Assembly (NCBI GenBank): GCA_946481495.1
Contig: CAMLNW010000067.1
Span: 1-11,538, forward strand
Source of the DNA: an uncultured Actinomycetes bacterium
GTDB lineage: Bacteria; Actinomycetota; Thermoleophilia; Solirubrobacterales; Thermoleophilaceae
DNA: 11,538 nt
Direction of reading: 5' to 3'
Position 1 is the stretch's first letter, and each line of letters starts with the position of its first letter. Positions 11,017 to 11,538 of this stretch are shown in pieces. The notes under the pieces were generated by a model. That model saw only the letters and a list, made by a program, of their open reading frames with translations, was not told the origin of the DNA and did not search any database. The translations under genes were made by a program, and so were the position numbers.

Positions 11017-11538
11017 ATGCCGGTAGAGGTCGTTGCGCCTTCTGGGCTGTCTGCTGAGGCGAGGGCCGAGGGGGACCGTCTTCTGGCTCAGCTTCAGCGA
11101 ACGCACGCTGAGAATCCGTTGCATCGCTTCCATGTCTGCGAGGAGTCGTGCGGTGAGCCGTTGTGCAAGCCCCGCCCGAAGCAGCGTCGCTTCATGGCGG
11201 CGTCAACTCCGATCCAGGCCGCGTTCGCTGGGAACCGCTTTGGCAAGACGGCGACGCTGGTCGTCAAGTGCTACCTCCAACACCTTCCCGATGACCTGAT
11301 CCCGGCGCGGCTGCGCGAGTTCAAGATCGTCAGCCACGGGATGCCGACGATGGGGCGCATCCTCTGCCCGTCAGAGCGGCAGATGATCTCCTCGCTCATC
11401 CCGACGATGAAGCAGTGGATTCCCCGCCAGGCACTCCGTGGTGGCTCGTGGGAGAAGGCGTGGGACAAGCAGCACCACATCTTGTATTTCGACGATGGCG
11501 GCTTCCCCGTCGGCAAGGGCTGGGATGAGATCGCTTTT
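11017..11538 (+). CDS. Phage terminase large subunit, N-terminal part (3' truncated by window)
   Basis: 174 residues are visible and the frame is open at the window end. GGAGG at 11006-11010, 6 nt before the ATG, fixes the start. The Walker A motif GNRFGKT (Gly72-Thr78) follows the strand QAAFA and is preceded by KQRRFM, the order found in large terminases that motor DNA into capsids. The later part (FKIVSHG at 102-108, HHILYFDDGG at 153-162) fits the following strands of the ATPase core. Walker B and the nuclease domain would lie beyond the window. Just upstream of the ATPase, HVCEESCGEPLC (39-50) holds His39, Cys41, Cys45 and Cys50, which could bind zinc. It is alone after a 400-bp noncoding stretch. 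Confidence 0.85.
   Translation, partial: MPVEVVAPSGLSAEARAEGDRLLAQLQRTHAENPLHRFHVCEESCGEPLCKPRPKQRRFMAASTPIQAAFAGNRFGKTATLVVKCYLQHLPDDLIPARLREFKIVSHGMPTMGRILCPSERQMISSLIPTMKQWIPRQALRGGSWEKAWDKQHHILYFDDGGFPVGKGWDEIAF

Larger units (their letters stand above)
6099..11538 (+). mobile_element. Left part of a putative prophage integrated at tRNA-Asp (extends beyond window)
   Basis: Directly after the tRNA the character of the DNA changes. Genes become small and unidirectional, with stop/start overlaps and ribosome-binding sites. A terminase large subunit with Walker A is found at the right edge, preceded by a candidate small subunit. Phased repeats next to the tRNA end resemble integrase arm sites. 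Third codon positions carry visibly more A and T than in the chromosomal genes. No integrase, repressor, portal or capsid gene is in the window, so completeness and the right end cannot be judged. A phage-derived satellite is an alternative to a full prophage. Confidence 0.8.

Noticed and set aside
6099..11538. CRISPR array, transposase or insertion sequence
   Set aside because: No regular repeat-spacer pattern, no DDE or serine recombinase motifs and no terminal inverted repeats were found in this part of the window.

Overview
The window is from a high-GC actinobacterium-like genome. The deep-branching Thermoleophilia/Solirubrobacter type is a guess, based on gene content, GTG starts and apparently leaderless genes. 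It has two parts that join at a tRNA gene. Bases 1-6098 are ordinary chromosome with compact, mostly convergent or divergent housekeeping and stress genes. They encode the C-terminal part of a 2-oxoglutarate dehydrogenase E1 subunit, a short-chain dehydrogenase, a universal stress protein, an FAD-dependent pyridine-nucleotide oxidoreductase, a ZIP-type metal transporter, a NarL/LuxR-type response regulator and, convergent to it, a soluble GAF histidine kinase. A tRNA-Asp(GTC) follows. Several of these genes have a TAnnnT -10 box only 5-8 nt before the start codon, the arrangement expected for leaderless transcripts.

Bases 6099-11538 look like the left part of a prophage inserted at the 3' end of the tRNA-Asp. 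Right after the tRNA lie two clusters of 10-bp phased repeats (consensus ACTCAGTCCT), which resemble the arm-type sites of a tyrosine integrase. Twelve small, tightly packed plus-strand genes follow before the terminase large subunit, many joined by ATGA or GTGA overlaps. They include an ASCH/PUA-like protein, a possible winged-helix protein, three small Cys/His proteins that may bind zinc, and a candidate terminase small subunit. The window ends inside the large subunit, which has a clear Walker A motif. No integrase, repressor or structural gene is visible; these would lie to the right.

The least explained parts are two noncoding intervals inside the element, 8188-8574 and 10617-11016. They are almost equal in length. 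Each carries the same dyad (TTCTGAC/GTCAGAA) at nearly the same distance from the preceding stop codon, and each contains several inverted repeats. They could hold operators, a cos/pac or terminase-binding site, or a phage noncoding RNA. The sequence alone cannot decide between these. All function calls come from reading motifs by eye, with no database search.
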